Shown in pieces: positions 63,267-64,000 of a stretch of 64,000 nt of DNA. Location: contig OX387185.1 of NCBI GenBank assembly GCA_947561395.2, forward strand, positions 37,800,213 through 37,864,212, given 5' to 3'. The notes below the pieces were generated by a model. It was not told the origin of the DNA. It ran no database searches and saw only the letters and a program-made list of their open reading frames with translations. The translations under genes and the position numbers were made by a program. The DNA comes from Buxus sempervirens (Eukaryota > Streptophyta > Magnoliopsida > Buxales > Buxaceae). The number at the start of each line of letters is the position of its first letter. Within the stretch, counting starts at the first letter, position 1.

Positions 63267-64000
63267 TAGGTAGATCCTATAATATTATATTTAATTTTAA
63301 ATATTATTCTTGTAAAGTCCATGGTGATAACTTGAGATTAAGCATGTAGCTTGGTTGGTTAATATTTTGCACAATGGCAATAGAACCCTTGTTCAAGTCT
63401 AAATTACCCGTCCAAAATTTTACTAATTCAACAATGAATACAGATGCAACTGTTGAACGGGCAAACTGGGACAGCTCCAAGGTGGGGCATGATCTTCAGT
63501 ATGATGTTGATGCACATATCGCTTCCATTCGTGCTGCTCGGGCATGATCTCATTTATTTCTATTTTAACATGAGTGTTCCTTTTTATTTTTAATTATATT
63601 TTAATAAGCATGCCACTAATGGTAGGATATGAGGTTTATATGGAAATGGCAGTGTATCATGTTTGGGTTTATCTCGACATTAACTTTTGTCTACCTAAAT
63701 GAATGTGTTCAGTAATATTTTTCTTTTCTAGATCGTATAATATTTGAATAAAATTTCTACTCTGAACTTCCCATTTTTTGGTATAAAATGCTAAACGTTT
63801 CCATCAGTTGTGAGAGGATTCTTTGTCAACCATATGATGTTTATTTTATATGCTTGGTTAAGAATTTGAAAACAAGGAGCTTATGCTCAAGTTTACTTTC
63901 ATTTACTTGCATATGATGAATAATTTTATGGAGATATGAAAGAAACATTAGGTGTTTTGATTAGGATTTCCTTATGGTGCCACACTTCATTCAGATATGG
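63267..64000 (+). repeat. Direct repeat, copy 2 (RHD3-like exon C region), runs off window
   Basis: Aligns with 51422 to about 52170 throughout, including the SINE-like boxes, the exon and the downstream intron. It starts sharply next to the right inverted repeat. The copies differ at many scattered positions, so the duplication is not recent. Confidence 0.92.
63444..63541 (+). pseudogene. RHD3-like exon C, duplicate, decayed
   Basis: The frame reads DATVERANWDSSKVGHDLQY then DVDAHIASIRAAR. The donor site position reads CGGGCATGA, and reading through meets TGA at once. Exons A and B are absent upstream, because the duplicated block begins inside the preceding intron. It is therefore a fragment, unlikely to be part of a working gene. 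Confidence 0.75.

Overview
The window is nuclear DNA of a flowering plant, probably a woody or other large-genome angiosperm; I cannot name the species. The evidence is AT-rich intergenic sequence, plant lineages of Ty1/copia and Ty3/gypsy elements primed from initiator tRNA-Met, L1-type LINEs with a C-terminal RNase H, hAT elements with 8-bp target duplications, and spliced exons resembling the plant ER-shaping GTPase ROOT HAIR DEFECTIVE 3 (RHD3). There is no bacterial-type operon, CRISPR array, rRNA or complete tRNA gene. I see no intact transposon ORF; every element examined carries stops, frameshifts, truncations or lost catalytic residues.

Layout. 1-1565: part of a LINE on the minus strand. 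3067-8311: a complete but dead copia element (minus) with TSD AAGAT; its 3' LTR holds a fragment of an LRR receptor gene. 9839-16736: a near-complete LINE (plus) with a 13-bp TSD. About 18196-21425: a tRNA-derived SINE split by a 3.0-kb solo LTR (TSD GGTAT). 21490-22696: an unresolved composite of LTR-like pieces. 22697-28272: the 3' half of a chromodomain gypsy element (Tekay/Del type, minus) with a 389-bp hAT MITE in its LTR.

31379-51701: three exons of an RHD3-like gene (plus), joined in compatible phases. The second intron is about 19.1 kb and packed with transposons: a hAT MITE (32698-33497), a LINE (34753-38255) that received two MITEs (36501-36738 and 36971-37808), a further LINE piece (38256-38826), and a three-level nest in which a hAT element (39951-44469) sits in the 3' LTR of a copia element (39656-49308), which sits in a 5'-truncated LINE (39266-50223). 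Each level is bounded by its own matching TSD.

55327-62892: a Reina-like chromovirus (minus, TSD CATTT) whose RNase H region is split by a 2.4-kb solo LTR (TSD GGCAA). It lies between two 31-bp inverted repeats. From 63267 to the window end the RHD3-like third exon and its flanks are repeated, about 11.8 kb from the first copy.

The window reads as a layered record of insertions in and around a decayed or very large host gene. The most notable points are the host-gene fragment inside one LTR only, the nested set with exact TSDs, a hAT family with striking subterminal palindromes, and the duplicated RHD3-like exon. I did not find a convincing new biological system. All family assignments come from reading translations and motifs by eye.
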